A stretch of DNA of 64,000 bases, taken from the NCBI GenBank assembly GCA_009767595.1, contig VSDK01003991.1, positions 176,977 to 240,976 of the forward strand, read 5' to 3'. Positions 13,301-23,430 of the stretch are shown here, one piece after another. Numbering within the stretch: the first letter of the stretch is position 1; every line of letters begins with the position of its first letter. The notes below the pieces were generated by a model, which saw only the letters and a list, made by a program, of their open reading frames with translations, ran no database searches and was not told the origin of the DNA. A program made the position numbers and the translations under genes. The DNA is from Symbiodinium kawagutii. Lineage: Eukaryota; Sar; Dinophyceae; Suessiales; Symbiodiniaceae.

Positions 13301-16300
13301 CAATGTCTACCTTCAGCCTTCGGATGGTTCAGATGATTTTCTGGGGATGATTCATCTTATGCACAAATGGTGGGCTTTCGGAGCTCATGCTTCTGTTCTT
13401 GGGAAGGCAGCTCTGATTCTGCGCGCATTGGTTGCAGTTACTCCCTTTGATGAATCACCAATTGCCAACCCTTCACTGCAAAGTGACAGAATCAAGACAC
13501 CCAGCGTTCACCGACATATCAGCCACAGTCTGGTGGTAACTTTCAACGGCTGCAAAATCTGAGAACATCTGATCACTGAAAACAAAACAGTGATATCACA
13601 AAAGTATAACGACTAACCACTGCGCGAGAATGACAACACTTCGCAGGATTGCACTGCACAATCTCGAAAGAGTAAACTATCGACGCCTCCAATGTGATTC
13701 ATCGCTCTCTTACCTTGGGAGTACTCCCATAGGGCACCTATTGGACCGGCTATGGGAAGCAAACATGGCCACAACTTCCCCAGTGTCCAAGATACTTCCG
13801 GCCATTTGCTTTCCAGCAGCTGCTGGACATCCATTTGTACAAAAATTGCAGGTCAATCAACATCTGGCTACATGTAAACAAAAACATAAGCTTTTTCAAG
13901 CTGGCAATGTAGGGGGTTCCAAGCCACACAACCTATCTCGTCATATCACATCTGTCCATGGCCAGCTGACTCTCGTGAGCAGGTCTGGCATTTCGAGCCA
14001 TTTCGGTGGATGGGGCAGTTACCAGCAGCAATGATCCGACAAGTCTTCAAACCAGAAAAGCGGTACCCCCAAAACACAACACCCAGCGAGCAAAACGCCC
14101 AAGGTGGCACATCCAAATTCCATAACCATCCCTATAACCATTCCTAGCCCTAACCATCCCAAAACCATCCAAATTCACTAAGCAAGGAATAGCCGCAACC
14201 ATCCCTAAACCACAACTCTGTCGGCAACCAAACCCACATATCCAAATCCAAACGATCGTGAAAAAATGGCTGTGGGTCAAAACCCCGTACACCTGGTTCC
14301 CCCATCATTAACCCCATTGTTTTCCCTATTAGTCTTAGGGAATATCCCCATTGGTTGGTTGATTAATCTTGACCCAAAGCCAAATCATTACCCATCCATC
14401 CCCTTCTCTGGTGGCACTTTCCGAGGCACTGAAGGGAATGGCTAAGCGATCAGTTGTGACCTGCTGCACTGCTGGTTCCGCGGTGTTACCCAGCGGTTGG
14501 TCCATTGATGCAACGACGGGATCGGCTGGTTTGGAACTTGCTGATGACGTCAAACAGCAGCTTTTAGGATGAAGCATCCCTTTTTTTGCCAGGGCCTATT
14601 CATCCCTCAGGATGAGATTTCAAGCTCTTATGGCCATGCTTAAGGATGACTTGCAATATATTAATTATGATTCTTCACCATCATACTTACTGTTCAAGGC
14701 TACCCATGTATTACTTGATCAATATCACTCACAGCCTTGAGGAAAAAAACATCAAGAACCATCAACCCATGGCTGCACACCAGCAAACACATACAAGCTG
14801 GGGCCTTCAAACACTGTAAGCTGGTTAATAAGCCACTTGATTATAGTTGTAGCTACTATATAAAAAGGTTGCCCTACTTCAAAACCCACTATAATCAATT
14901 TAGCTGTCTTGGGGGCCCCACCTTGCATCACTTAACCATGAAACATCATGGACCACCAAGAAGCCATCAAAGAACCATTCACTTCCCACTATTGTCAAAC
15001 ACCAACTGCCAATAGCAGCTGATTAAGCATTATAGTCAACCATCAATTGCCCACCAAGTTCTTTTTTGCCAGGGCGCCAGTTGCCCATCAAATGCCCATT
15101 ACTCAATCATCAGTTACCCATCACTCAATCATCAGTTAACCATCAAATACCTACTACTCAATCATCACCCATCAAATACCCACAAGTTCACCATCAGCTA
15201 GGCCATTTCACCCAGCTTCTTCTTGCTCACCATCCAACCCTCAGCAGGTGTGCCATGTCGTGCCCTGCCATGCCCTGGTGCCGCCTTGTGCCCCGCCACG
15301 AAGATGCACTTCTCGGCCAGCTCTTCGTAGCCTTCCCGCTGCAGGAGCAAACTCAGCACCTCAGAAGCTATGCCATGCTGTCTCCAAGAAGTAGCCATCA
15401 GCAATGGTCCATGGCTAATGGTTAATGATCAAGATGGATTCATATTGGTTAATAATGGTTGATATTGGTTAATGATGGTTGATATTGGTTAATGATGGTT
15501 GATATTAGTCAATATTGGTTCAGAATGGCTAGCAATGATGATTAGCAATGATGATTAGCAATGATGATTAGCAATGGTGGTTTTGCATTGATTGATCAAC
15601 GGTTTTATGAAATGTAAATTGTGAACCAACTAATCAATAGTTTCTCATTCAACATTATGAATCTGCAGTGGCCAAATCAAAAAATATACTTAAATCATGA
15701 TCAAACATGGTTCAGAACCTAAATAAATAGCTCATGATTCTTACAAGGTGGCTTCGAACATCTTAGAACCCAATGTTCACCAGCCGTCGGAAATATCAGG
15801 CCACGCCTGGCCAGGAGACAATCTGAATGATAGACGACCATATGGAAGCGGGGAGGTAGACATGCACATATGCGTGCACGTTGGTGTGCGCCCATATGTT
15901 TACATACACCTGTCTGTGCAAGTATCCATGAAAGAATGATATGACTGAAATCTGCGTGCTGTGATGCCATTCACACCCTGTCTGGCTATCTCGCTACCTC
16001 CCCTGACACCAAGTGACTAAAGCTGGGATCGAAAACTGACCTTTCACAGAAATTGAATACCTGCACCATTGAGTGGAATGCCAGCCCCTGCATTGGTGGC
16101 ATCCACAGCTACGCTTAAACATCAGGGCACCACCACTGACCCCCATCGCCTCCCCATCCGCACCTGAGGATCTGCTTCGGTTTGGTGGTTCGCCATGAGC
16201 ACCACATTTTCGCCTTTGGCCAATTTCTCCTTGATGCCCTGCACGTTCTCCAAGCCCTGGCAGTCATGGCATAGCAGGGGTGGCATCCCTGGCAGCTCAA

Positions 16301-18788
16301 GCAGGCCACTGGTCAACGGCCTCCACCTTGGCATGTCGGAACTTGATCATGGATCGGAAGAAATCGTTGCCCCAGGCGTAGAAATCCAGCTCTGGGCCTC
16401 GGAGGGAGGCGCGAGGTTGGCCATGGGGGGTGCTGATTGCCTGGTTTGATAGACATATGCAAGGGTGAATCTAAAGGCTGAGGATGGTTTATATAATGAT
16501 GATTAATATTGGTAATTACAGTGATGATGGCTAATGATGGGGAATACTGGTGAATGACGAATTATGATCTTTGAGGATGTTTGAGGCGACTTCTCTTGGC
16601 TTATCCCAAATAGTGGTGAGTGATGGTGGTTAGTTCTGCCGCAATGGTTATCATGGTGGTTGATCATGGTGGCTTGACACAATCAATTATTAACTGGTGC
16701 TTGTGGCTTTGTCGCCATCCATGATCATATCTTGAGCTTGTCAAAATTTGACTATTCAACAGCTACTGATTGGTTGATGTGGTTTGATACGGTGATAAAT
16801 TGTCTTGAGCTAACAAACCCATACTGATTGGTTTGACGGTGGTCGGCATTGGTCAATGGATGCTTTCACCGCTAGTGGCCAAGTTCCAGCGGTAACCACC
16901 TATTTGATCTATTTGAGTGTCCCTACGTCGTCCAATAACAACCATAGCGTTAGGGTTCCCTATGACTTGAGAAACACCAGCCATGGTATTGATGAAAAAC
17001 TGCTAAGGTCCTAGATCAGGTTCTTCACTGCGGTCGCCGCCATCTCATCTCATTTTTCCTGGAGTTAACAATTTCAACCAAGCGGTTTGCCTCAGCAATG
17101 ATAGGGGTTTGTCCATGAATGGTACCGACTCACCGTCCAGTAACAGCCATCATTAAAGGCAAACCACCAGCAACTTAGTGGTACACAAGTTTTGGACACA
17201 CCCATATAATCGTCTAAGCATTCTTGTTGATTGTCATCCCCTATTGTTCACCATGCTTCACCACTAGCAAACCATTTGCTTACCATTTATGGATTATCAA
17301 TTAACCATCAATTACCCATTAGTTAACCATTGATCATCCATGAGTCCATCAGTTAACCATTAATCAGCCACTGAATCAACCACCAACCATTAATCAGCCA
17401 TCAAATCAACCATTAACGCACCATTAGTTGACCACTAATTGCCCACCATCATCCTTCACCCCCACCACCTGCAACTTGCAGCCCCCGGTGCCTCGGATGG
17501 CTTGGTGGTAGGGCTGGAAGTCATAGGGCTCATCGGTGAAAATGGAGTCCAACAGCAACGACAGGGTCGTGTTCCTCAGACCAGCGACGCGGTGGCAGGG
17601 ACTGTGTGATGCTTACTGCTGAAGCACTGGCTGGGAGTTTTTGATCCATAGTTAACTAATGGTTAGTTAAGCATAGTTCGTTCATTGGTTAATGGCATTT
17701 AATTGATGTTAATTCATGGTTGATATATAGTTAACTAGTATTTGATAACCAATGGTTCATTGATGTTTCATTGATGGTTGATGAATGGTTGATTAATGGT
17801 GAACAAAAGGTTCATTGATGTTTCATCAATGGTTCATTGATGTTTCATCAACGGTTCCTGGATGGTTGATGGTTGATGAATGGTTAGCTACTGGAGATTT
17901 GATGGCTAACATTAATGGTTGATCAGTGACTTGTTACTGGTTAACAAAAGTGAACAACAGGGGACAGTAGCCAACAATAATGCTTTAACAACTACACGAA
18001 TTTGTCCCATGTGACCAATGTGGTTTCCCTATTGATAACGATCGTTGTTGGTTGGGTTGAGGGGTAGCACCATAGCTACACACAGACCCAATGGCTCATG
18101 AATGGTTAACTGGTTGGTGTTTTCAACCCCTATGAACAAATTAGCAGTCAATCAACCAACGAAGGGGTAAGACGTTCGGCCAGTTTTGTTGGCAACATTA
18201 TCTCCTGTCATTGCCCATTATAAATTTGCATTAATCCCCATTACTAGCTATTCTTGTTGGTTAATGATAGCAGTTATCCCCCATGGTTAACCCTTAATTG
18301 TTGATTGCCCACCATGGTTCACCACTGGTACTGCCAAGTAGCAAGAGATTTCGGTACTGCTTCACCGGGGTGCGGGCAATGACGTGACTCCTTTCGCGTC
18401 GCAAGGTTGTGGCGTGCTCGAAACTTGCAGCTGTTCCCATTGCAGTGGAGGTGGTGGCACTGGCATCACTGGGTTCATTGTAATCATCTGAATGCAAATT
18501 CATATTTCATGGCTAAGAATGAATTAGCCTTTCAACATTGTTTAGCATTGACTAGTGCTAATACGTTATAGCATTCATTCACTGGCTCAGACATTATATT
18601 AAGCATTCAGTTTGCATTCATTAACTGTGAATTAGATAAGCATGAACTTCAACCCTTGTTTTAGCCACGAATTCCCAGCCACATGGCGCCTCATGTAGCC
18701 CGGCAGGAAGGACTTCAACGTGGATGTGGAGCCGGACCCACTCCTGGCGAGGTGCTTCGCAACTTCGTCGAGGTTGCGAGGAGGCCCC
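7187..18788 (-). CDS. GPAT: Split gene: plastid-type glycerol-3-phosphate acyltransferase (14 exons)
   Basis: Fourteen exons joined at GT/GC-AG sites give one open frame of 343 codons plus a stop. The product should acylate the sn-1 position of glycerol-3-phosphate with acyl-ACP in the plastid stroma, the first step of plastid glycerolipid synthesis. Seen in order: FLPGYMRRHV, SLLLDSIF, YDFQPYHQAIR, ELDFYAWGNDFF, LENVQGIKEKLAKGENVVL, the HX4D catalytic box NHQTEAD, LSLLLQREGY, FVAGHK, VTTDRLAIPFSKGRYLLSIY, SKKYLDEG, MQRLMKEGG, IFWVAPSGGRDR, AKFDQSSVGLFLLLAQK, THFMPLAMWTH, LVPPPED. This is the residue order of the plant ATS1 / algal soluble GPAT family, and the length fits a mature enzyme. Five of the internal donors are GC. 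The upstream end (first exon and presequence) is uncertain; see 19962-21219. The family call is sure; individual boundaries are read by eye. Confidence 0.9.
8409..8508. mobile_element. Inverted-repeat element, family C copy 1 (100 bp)
   Basis: GGGTGTTTCTCAAAATAGGG ... CCCCTCTTTTGAGAAGCACCC: near-perfect terminal inverted repeats of about 20 bp. Within the intron after GPAT exon 13. Confidence 0.65.
8663..8750 (-). CDS. GPAT: GPAT exon 13
   Basis: Encodes LVPPPEDAKASVGESR then SAQRAAVALNFGE, matching the (I/V)xPPP..VE..IGE.R block. The acceptor is CCCGCAG|G and the donor GGGGAG|GCGCAG is GC type. A 14-bp triplet repeat lies just upstream of the acceptor. Confidence 0.88.
8778..8819 (+). repeat. 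14-bp tandem repeat, three copies
   Basis: CTCGTGGGGATGAC three times in a row, 27 bp upstream (sense) of the acceptor of GPAT exon 13. Confidence 0.9.
9890..9948 (-). CDS. GPAT: GPAT exon 12
   Basis: Encodes AARNNGPQTHFMPLAMWTH, the family P.H.(F/Y)PLAL segment. The acceptor is ACCGCAG|G. The donor CACAG|GTGCGC is in phase 2 and the split codon gives Arg. Confidence 0.9.
10327..10405 (-). CDS. GPAT: GPAT exon 11
   Basis: Encodes LEETQRFAPAKFDQSSVGLF then LLLAQK, the equivalent of APFDxSSV in plants. The acceptor is GCGAG|G and the donor CAGAAG|GTCGAC in phase 0. Confidence 0.9.
10485..10499 (+). repeat. Motif D copy 1
   Basis: GTTTTTTGCCAGGGC. One of seven copies of TTTTTTGCC(C/A/G)GGGC in the window, all with the T run on the plus strand. 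Other copies: 14581-14595, 15062-15075, 35389-35402, 42375-42389, 56598-56625, 59315-59360. Confidence 0.7.
11203..11266 (-). CDS. GPAT: GPAT exon 10 with the GGRDR motif
   Basis: Encodes HIFWVAPSGGRDRKHLGAAV. APSGGRDR is a family signature that binds the phosphate of glycerol-3-phosphate. The acceptor is GGCACAG|GT and the donor GGG|GTAGG in phase 2. Confidence 0.92.
11641..11694 (-). mobile_element. Truncated family A end, head to head with copy 2
   Basis: ACCAGGGGTACAGAGC... ends TTGACCCACAGCCA, the mirror image of the left end of copy 2, from which it is separated by two bases. Only the terminal part is recognisable. Confidence 0.55.
11697..11810 (+). mobile_element. Inverted-repeat element, family A copy 2 (114 bp)
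   Basis: TGGCTGTGGGTCAAAACCCT ... ATATTGACCCACCGCCA. Same length and internal order as copy 1. Sits in the GPAT intron between exons 9 and 10. A second, truncated copy in reverse orientation abuts it at 11641-11694. Confidence 0.75.
12179..12231 (-). CDS. GPAT: GPAT exon 9
   Basis: Encodes TVTEMQRLMKEGGPHAK. The acceptor is GCCCAG|G. The donor is AAAGT|GTGGAC in phase 1, and the split codon gives Cys before HIFWVAPSGG. Confidence 0.87.
12652..12697 (-). CDS. GPAT: GPAT exon 8
   Basis: Encodes TEEEQEAKSERNKK, bridging YLDEG and TVTEM. The acceptor is TTGCCAG|GT. The donor is AAGAA|GCCTGG (GC type, phase 2); a GA donor three bases earlier is possible. Confidence 0.85.
13166..13216 (-). CDS. 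GPAT: GPAT exon 7
   Basis: Encodes KGRYLLSIYSKKYLDE, the equivalent of the plant GRNLICVYSKKH block that lines the glycerol-3-phosphate site. The acceptor is CCGAG|GC and the donor GATGAAG|GTCACG in phase 1. Confidence 0.9.
14267..14382 (+). mobile_element. Inverted-repeat element, family A copy 3 (116 bp)
   Basis: TGGCTGTGGGTCAAAACCCC ... CTTGACCCAAAGCCA. Lies 47 bp downstream of the donor of GPAT exon 6, inside the intron. Confidence 0.72.
14430..14460 (-). CDS. GPAT: GPAT exon 6, a 31-bp microexon
   Basis: Only 31 bases: VTTDRLAIPF plus one base of a Ser codon. It supplies exactly the residues needed between AGHK (exon 5) and KGRYLLSIYSKK (exon 7). The acceptor is GCAGCAG|G and the donor TTCA|GTGCC. 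Longer open frames over the same bases on both strands are shadows. Confidence 0.88.
15285..15359 (-). CDS. GPAT: GPAT exon 5
   Basis: Encodes VLSLLLQREGYEELAEK then CIFVAGHK, directly continuing ...EADPQ. The acceptor is TCTGAG|G and the donor CACAAG|GCGG is GC type. Both ends are phase 0. Confidence 0.9.
16164..16256 (-). CDS. GPAT: GPAT exon 4 with the HX4D catalytic motif
   Basis: Thirty-one codons, GLENVQGIKEKLAKGENVV then LMANHQTEADPQ. HQTEAD is the acyltransferase HX4D box: the His acts as general base and the Asp assists it. The acceptor is GCCAG|G and the donor is CCTCAG|GTGCGG. Confidence 0.93.
16321..16397 (-). CDS. GPAT: GPAT exon 3
   Basis: Encodes PELDFYAWGNDFFRSMIKF followed by RHAKVE, matching the plant/algal segment PFDFY.FG.NYIRPLIDF. 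It starts AG|GC in phase 1, completing Gly with the previous exon. The donor GTGGAG|GCCG is GC type in phase 0; a GT donor six bases earlier is the alternative. Confidence 0.85.
17492..17574 (-). CDS. GPAT: GPAT exon 2
   Basis: Encodes NTTLSLLLDSIF, TDEPYDF and QPYHQAIR, the family segment just before the DFY..GNDF block. The acceptor is TCTGAG|G and the donor is CCGAG|GCACC (GC type, phase 1). 22 of 27 codons end in G or C, against about half in the open antisense frame. Confidence 0.85.
18669..18788 (-). CDS. GPAT: GPAT exon 1 of the firm chain
   Basis: Reads NLDEVAKHLARSGSGS, then LKSFLPGYMRRHV and AGNS. It corresponds to the helical N-terminal part of soluble GPATs. The acceptor is TTAG|G. 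The donor is AATTC|GTGGC in phase 2, which completes a Ser codon with the first base of the next exon. Third codon positions are strongly G/C. The 5' boundary is the least certain in the chain. Confidence 0.65.
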
Positions 18789-19509
18789 CTAAGCACTGAG
18801 GTTAGTTGGTTTATAACTACTAGGGGGTTGTAACCAACTAACTTTTATTAAGTTGGATTTTTTCCTACTTAAGTTGGATTTATAAGTACCTATTACACTT
18901 ATAATGTGGTTTGTAACTAAGTACGAGTTATAGAGGTTATACCCCAACTTATAACTACTGGGGACCCACCTTGTAAGGCCAAATGGCACCTTAACAACAA
19001 CCGTGGTCACCAATCAAACTCCATGGTCATTGCAGCTTTCTTGGGACGGTTCAACCATCACCAAGCCATATCCATGTGGACATGGCAGCTAGCAAAGCCA
19101 ACAAGGCCCACTCAGGTGCCACTTGAGCAGTCAAGACCAGCACTACCGTTGGTTACATCCCCATTTTGGTGATGATCGCTCATGTAGGCGCCCTCAGGGC
19201 AAAGGTCCTCCATAAATAGACCAGTGCTCAGGTTCCAAGAAACCATCACATGGGATGAATAGTAATGAATACCTTCCAGTAAACTGACCTGGCAATGGAA
19301 AATTCGCCGTTTATTGGTGTTTTCCCAGGGTTTCTCCATAAGATATGGTCAAAATACATTGCCAGGTTGGTTTAGTGGAGGGTAAGTTATATGCATAGAT
19401 GTTCGGTCAGGGCTCTCTACAAACCTCGAGGTGTCAGACACGTGACTGTCTTACAGCCTAGGGAAGTGAAACATCGCATGATCACAACGGACCCTGTGGT
19501 ACAGCCTGC

Positions 19510-19612
19510 GGGCGTTTCTCAAAAGAGAAAACCCCTGAATATGGAGGGTTGACTACTCTAAATGATCAATCTTGGATGATTTGAGGGTACGCCCAGCCAT
19601 TAAGAAACCACC
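19510..19612. mobile_element. Inverted-repeat element, family C copy 2
   Basis: GGGCGTTTCTCAAAAGAG ... CATTAAGAAACCACC. The ends are inverted repeats of the GGTGTTTCTCAA type. Confidence 0.5.
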
Positions 19613-19961
19613 ATGCCTTTCTTCCGGCGCAACCCTTCTTAGTTTCAAGTACGCCATGTCCTGGGATGATCCTGCCGGAGGTCTTCCTTGGATACACTAC
19701 TGTTGGTTCTTGAGCGCCATTTAGACATGAACCAGCCATTATTAACCATGAGCCAGCTATGGTGAACCAGTCATAGCTGGTTCATGGTTAAGAATGGTTT
19801 CTTATACTACTGGTTAACCATAATAATCATTTATTATCGTTTATTATCAACCATTCACCAGCCATTTATGACCTGTATAAGAAACAACCTCGCGAGGCCC
19901 CGGCCACCGGCCCCCAGCTCGATCCTACAACCAGGCCACCGGTGGCCTTCCCAGGTTGGTC

Positions 19962-20017
19962 CTTGAGCTGTGCTTGGACAGCTCCTTGGCCTTGACCTTG
20001 GCATCCTCAGCCAACTC
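19962..20017 (-). CDS. Probable GPAT upstream exon
   Basis: Reads ELAEDAKVKAKELSKHSS with acceptor CCCCCAG|G. Phase 2 joining to the 18788 exon requires a GA donor (CTCAAG|GACC). Strong G/C third positions support coding. Assignment to the GPAT gene rests on strand, position and phase only. Confidence 0.5.
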
Positions 20018-20595
20018 CTGGGGGCCGTTGGAGTGACTGGTAGTGGTTGATAGTGGTGATATATATGTGGTTAATAGCCAGAAGTGATGGTCATAGTGGT
20101 TGGTGAACTCTTTGAATGATAAAAAATCAAGAAATACCAAGGGACTATTTGACTATCTTAAGCTTAGGCCAGTTATAGTGGTGATAGTGGTGATATTATA
20201 GTAAATCCACTACATATATACATATGGAGTTTTTATAGGGATGGTTGATAATTGACAGTGGTTATTACAAAATGGGCTAGTAGTGGTTAGTGGTCGATTT
20301 ACTATTGGTTGATGATGCAAGTGGTTGATATTAGGTCACAGCTCCAGCAACGCCAGCTGCTGGAGAAGCAGCAACAGTTCAACAGCTCACCCTCACCGGC
20401 CCTCACAACGGCAGCTTGACGCAAATCTAAGAGACCTGTTGTCCGACCCCATGTGTGCAAGTCAACCAGCGAGGTGGTGATGATGATCAAATAGCAATGA
20501 TTAAGCTTATCAACTACAATGTCTATAGTTGGTGATTAGTTGGTGATGATCATAGCTTATTAAGCAAGCACCTGGGCATGTCATCTCCAACGCTC

Positions 20596-20697
20596 CTTAG
20601 TGATGGAGGCCAGGCGCACGAAGCGGTATGGAGCCGTGACCAAGGCACCCAAATCCCCCACCTTGGAATGCTGGGATGGCTGCTTGGAGCTGGTCAT
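20596..20697 (-). CDS. Probable GPAT upstream exon
   Basis: Open reading MTSSKQPSQHSKVGDLGAL then VTAPYRFVRLASITK. It could start at the ATG or at the acceptor TTCCAAG|G (position 20661). The basic, Ser/Ala-rich composition would suit a transit peptide. The 3' end is uncertain. Confidence 0.45.
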
Positions 20698-20949
20698 GGG
20701 GGGTTGGTCGATGATGGATGTACATTGATGGTTACATGTGCTTGATGGATGCTTGATGGATGCTTGATGGATGGTAAATTGATGGAGTTACACATGGTTA
20801 CTGAAAGGGGAACTGTTCCTGGATGGTATATTCATAGTTGAATGGTGATAATTGATGGTTACTAATGCCTTTCTGATTGATCTGATTGTTGTGAACCTTT
20901 GGCAACTTGATGGATGGTCAATCGATGGGTACTATTGACATTTTTAACC

Positions 20950-21121
20950 TCAAATAGCCCAAGCACGTGGATCAATCATCGGCCCTGGCGACGCTACCAG
21001 CCTCAGGGGACTTGGACCAGGCCAAGCAACAAAGTTCCAGGCATTCTGCGAAAGCAAGGCCACAAGAAGCACCAAAAGCAACCTGCATTGCCGTGTCAAC
21101 ACCCGAACAGCAGCAGTGCTG
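20950..21121 (-). CDS. Possible presequence exon with hydrophobic core
   Basis: One minus frame reads RQCRLLLVLLVALLSQNAWN followed by FVAWPGPSPLR. A hydrophobic signal core followed by an F-V-A-x-P-like stretch is what peridinin-plastid presequences look like (signal peptide, then a transit peptide starting at an FVAP motif). It lies upstream of a plastid-type enzyme on the same strand. The frame is not proven: the plus strand is also open here (LDQAKQQSSRHSAKARP). Confidence 0.3.
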
Positions 21122-23007
21122 GAAAATTCCCCGGAAAACCCCAGGAAAGCACTGATATCTTTTGGGTGTTGGAATACTTTGGTAAATTCACCACTTGGGA
21201 TTTCCAAGCATTGTACCATCAGCCGTACTTTCCTTAGGCTTCAGCCGATGTATCGTGTGGGAATTCAGGTTCACAAAAGCATGGGAAAATAGGTGCATGT
21301 AGATATACTGACGCAATTTTCAGGTATACTATCTATACCCTTGCTTTTGAACAAGCAGGCAGCCCACCCATCCTGTCACTCAAAAAACCACCCGCAGTGT
21401 GCCACCTTCCCTTCGCCATAGCGAGTGAGCGAGGCGCTGCGACAAAGCTAAGCTGGCTGGTTCTCCAAAAATTGTCGTTTCAACAGGTTGGATCTGCACA
21501 TCTCTGGGTGTATCGTTGGTTAAGGGTAAAAAAAAAACCAGATGTGTGGGCCATGCATGGACACTTGGGCCATGCCAAAACTGGGCCGCTAGTTTCAAGA
21601 GGACCACTGAGCTAGCCCAGCTGAGTCAGTGGTTAACACCATGTCAGTTATGATGGTGGATGTCGATCATGATAGGCCACAAGTTGAGGTGTTCCAGGTA
21701 GATTCTTATCTGCACTTGTGTCAGTGTTTTGTAGCTTGCTTTTGCTGCTGTGCTTGTTGAACCTGTGAATCATGCTGAGCCAATGCCTGACCAGGGATTC
21801 TCACCAAAGATTTTCCGGCATGGATGCTTCAGTGCAAGTGGCTTTCATTGCAAGTGGCTGGATGCGCAGCTACCGCCTTTCCCCCTGCAGGTGGGTGCCT
21901 TCAATGAAACGTGGCTCGAGGTTCACAATAGCCACCCACCCCGAAAATCTGATGACTGCCACTGCCAGACCACCCCCAGGCCTTGCCGCTGTTGTAGCGA
22001 ATTCATGGTGCACCAGGGAGAAGCGTGACTGATAACGATTCACATGTTGATTGTTGATGAGACATGAGGTATGTAGAATGGATCTGGACAAATTACACCA
22101 GCAGCTATAAGTGATTCAATAATGGTTACCAATAATGGTTACCAATGATGATTGCGGTTACCAATGATGATTGCCAATACTTGATTCCAAAATTGCTCTA
22201 GAATGAACCTAGGTCTTCATTCCGCATCCTTTTTTAGCTTGAATAATTAACTTTGGTAAACCGTCTGGTGATTCAGTTGAGGTTTATGTTCAGGCTCTAG
22301 GTTGGCCCACTGGTTTGGATGGTTTGTTGAAGTGCTTTTTTCGATGGATTTGGCGAGTTTGACCAACCAAATCCTGACAAGTACCTTCATAGGAGGTAAC
22401 CAGCAGGCCCCAGGCAAGGATTGTTGCACTATGGTTGAGGACAGTTACCTAGTATTTGAGTACTTGGAAGGGGGGTTGGGCAAGATTCAGGTCACTTCAT
22501 ATGCTGAAGATGCTCCTGCTGCCCTGCACTCAAGCCCAAATCCAGGCCATGCATAAAGAACATGTCATGACCTTGTGGAACAATCAATGATAGGAAGACC
22601 GTTGGTTGCTTGATTTGTGGTTGTCGCTGGCGAAAACAGAATGTTGAATCAAGGATGATTGCAAATGATTGCATTCAGCAACGAGCAGGACAACCCTTTG
22701 CAAGCACCCGAGGATCAAAGCCAGTTCACCCCTGGTGTTGGATTAGTGCACCCCTGGTGTTTAAAAGAAGTCAGCACCTAATGATATGTTTACCCAGCCT
22801 TGATTCCTTCTGACCCCTAGATAGATTATATACCCTTCCTTCTGAAGGTTAGTGACGAATCATGATGCCCGGTGATAGCTACTGATGTGTACCAAATGAT
22901 TGTTCCGCGCTATTTACCCCTCGAATCCCTTATCAAAACATATTTCTGTTCACCTTCATAGCCCCAAATGAACCACCAGAATGTCCCTGAAAAAACATGT
23001 GTAAGAT

Positions 23008-23094
23008 GGGTGGTTTCAAACCTTTTTATTTTCCTTTGTATCTAGTCACCATTGGTTGGTTGACTAATATGTTTCATAGGGGGTTGAAACCACC
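23008..23094. mobile_element. Inverted-repeat element, family B copy 2 (87 bp)
   Basis: GGGTGGTTTCAAACC ... GGGTTGAAACCACC, with the conserved interior ATTGGTTGGTTGACTAAT. Confidence 0.6.
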
Positions 23095-23430
23095 AGCCAC
23101 ATCATGTCACCATCAAATGCGATGCTTTTGGCCCACAGCCTTCACTCGGTGGCCGGAACGCGGTTGGATTCGCACCACCGCAGTGAGCCGCAAAGAATCC
23201 AGTGGTGGCTTCTCAAGTCATAGGGGTACCCCCTATGCTTGTGTTTTTTAGTATTGATTTTGGTTTATTGCTGAAAGAAGTGGTGCTTCTCAAACATGCT
23301 GGCCTGCAGGTTGAGTTATTGATATGGCTTTGGGTCCAAATGATTGTTTTCCCTACGGAGCCCCAGTTACCCACATCAACCTTTTATTGCCCATTTATCA
23401 TTCACCATCCAACGATTACAAACCATCACT

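Larger units (their letters stand above)
18789..23430. other. Region upstream of the firm GPAT exons
   Basis: Holds the candidate N-terminal exons, element C2 (19510) and element B2 (23008). Other GC-rich islands at 20.3-20.45 kb (GLLDLRQAAVVRA, minus), 21.4 kb and 21.87-22.03 kb (minus RFSLVHHEFATTAARPGGG) have no clear frame. A plus ORF at 22302-22556 contains the kinase-hinge-like YLVFEYLEGGL but nothing else of a kinase. Confidence 0.45.

Noticed and set aside
18294-18503. Minus ORF ATTLRRERSHVIARTPVKQY as a GPAT exon
   Set aside because: Exon 18669 joins 17574 directly in phase 2 to give a Ser, so no intervening exon is needed.
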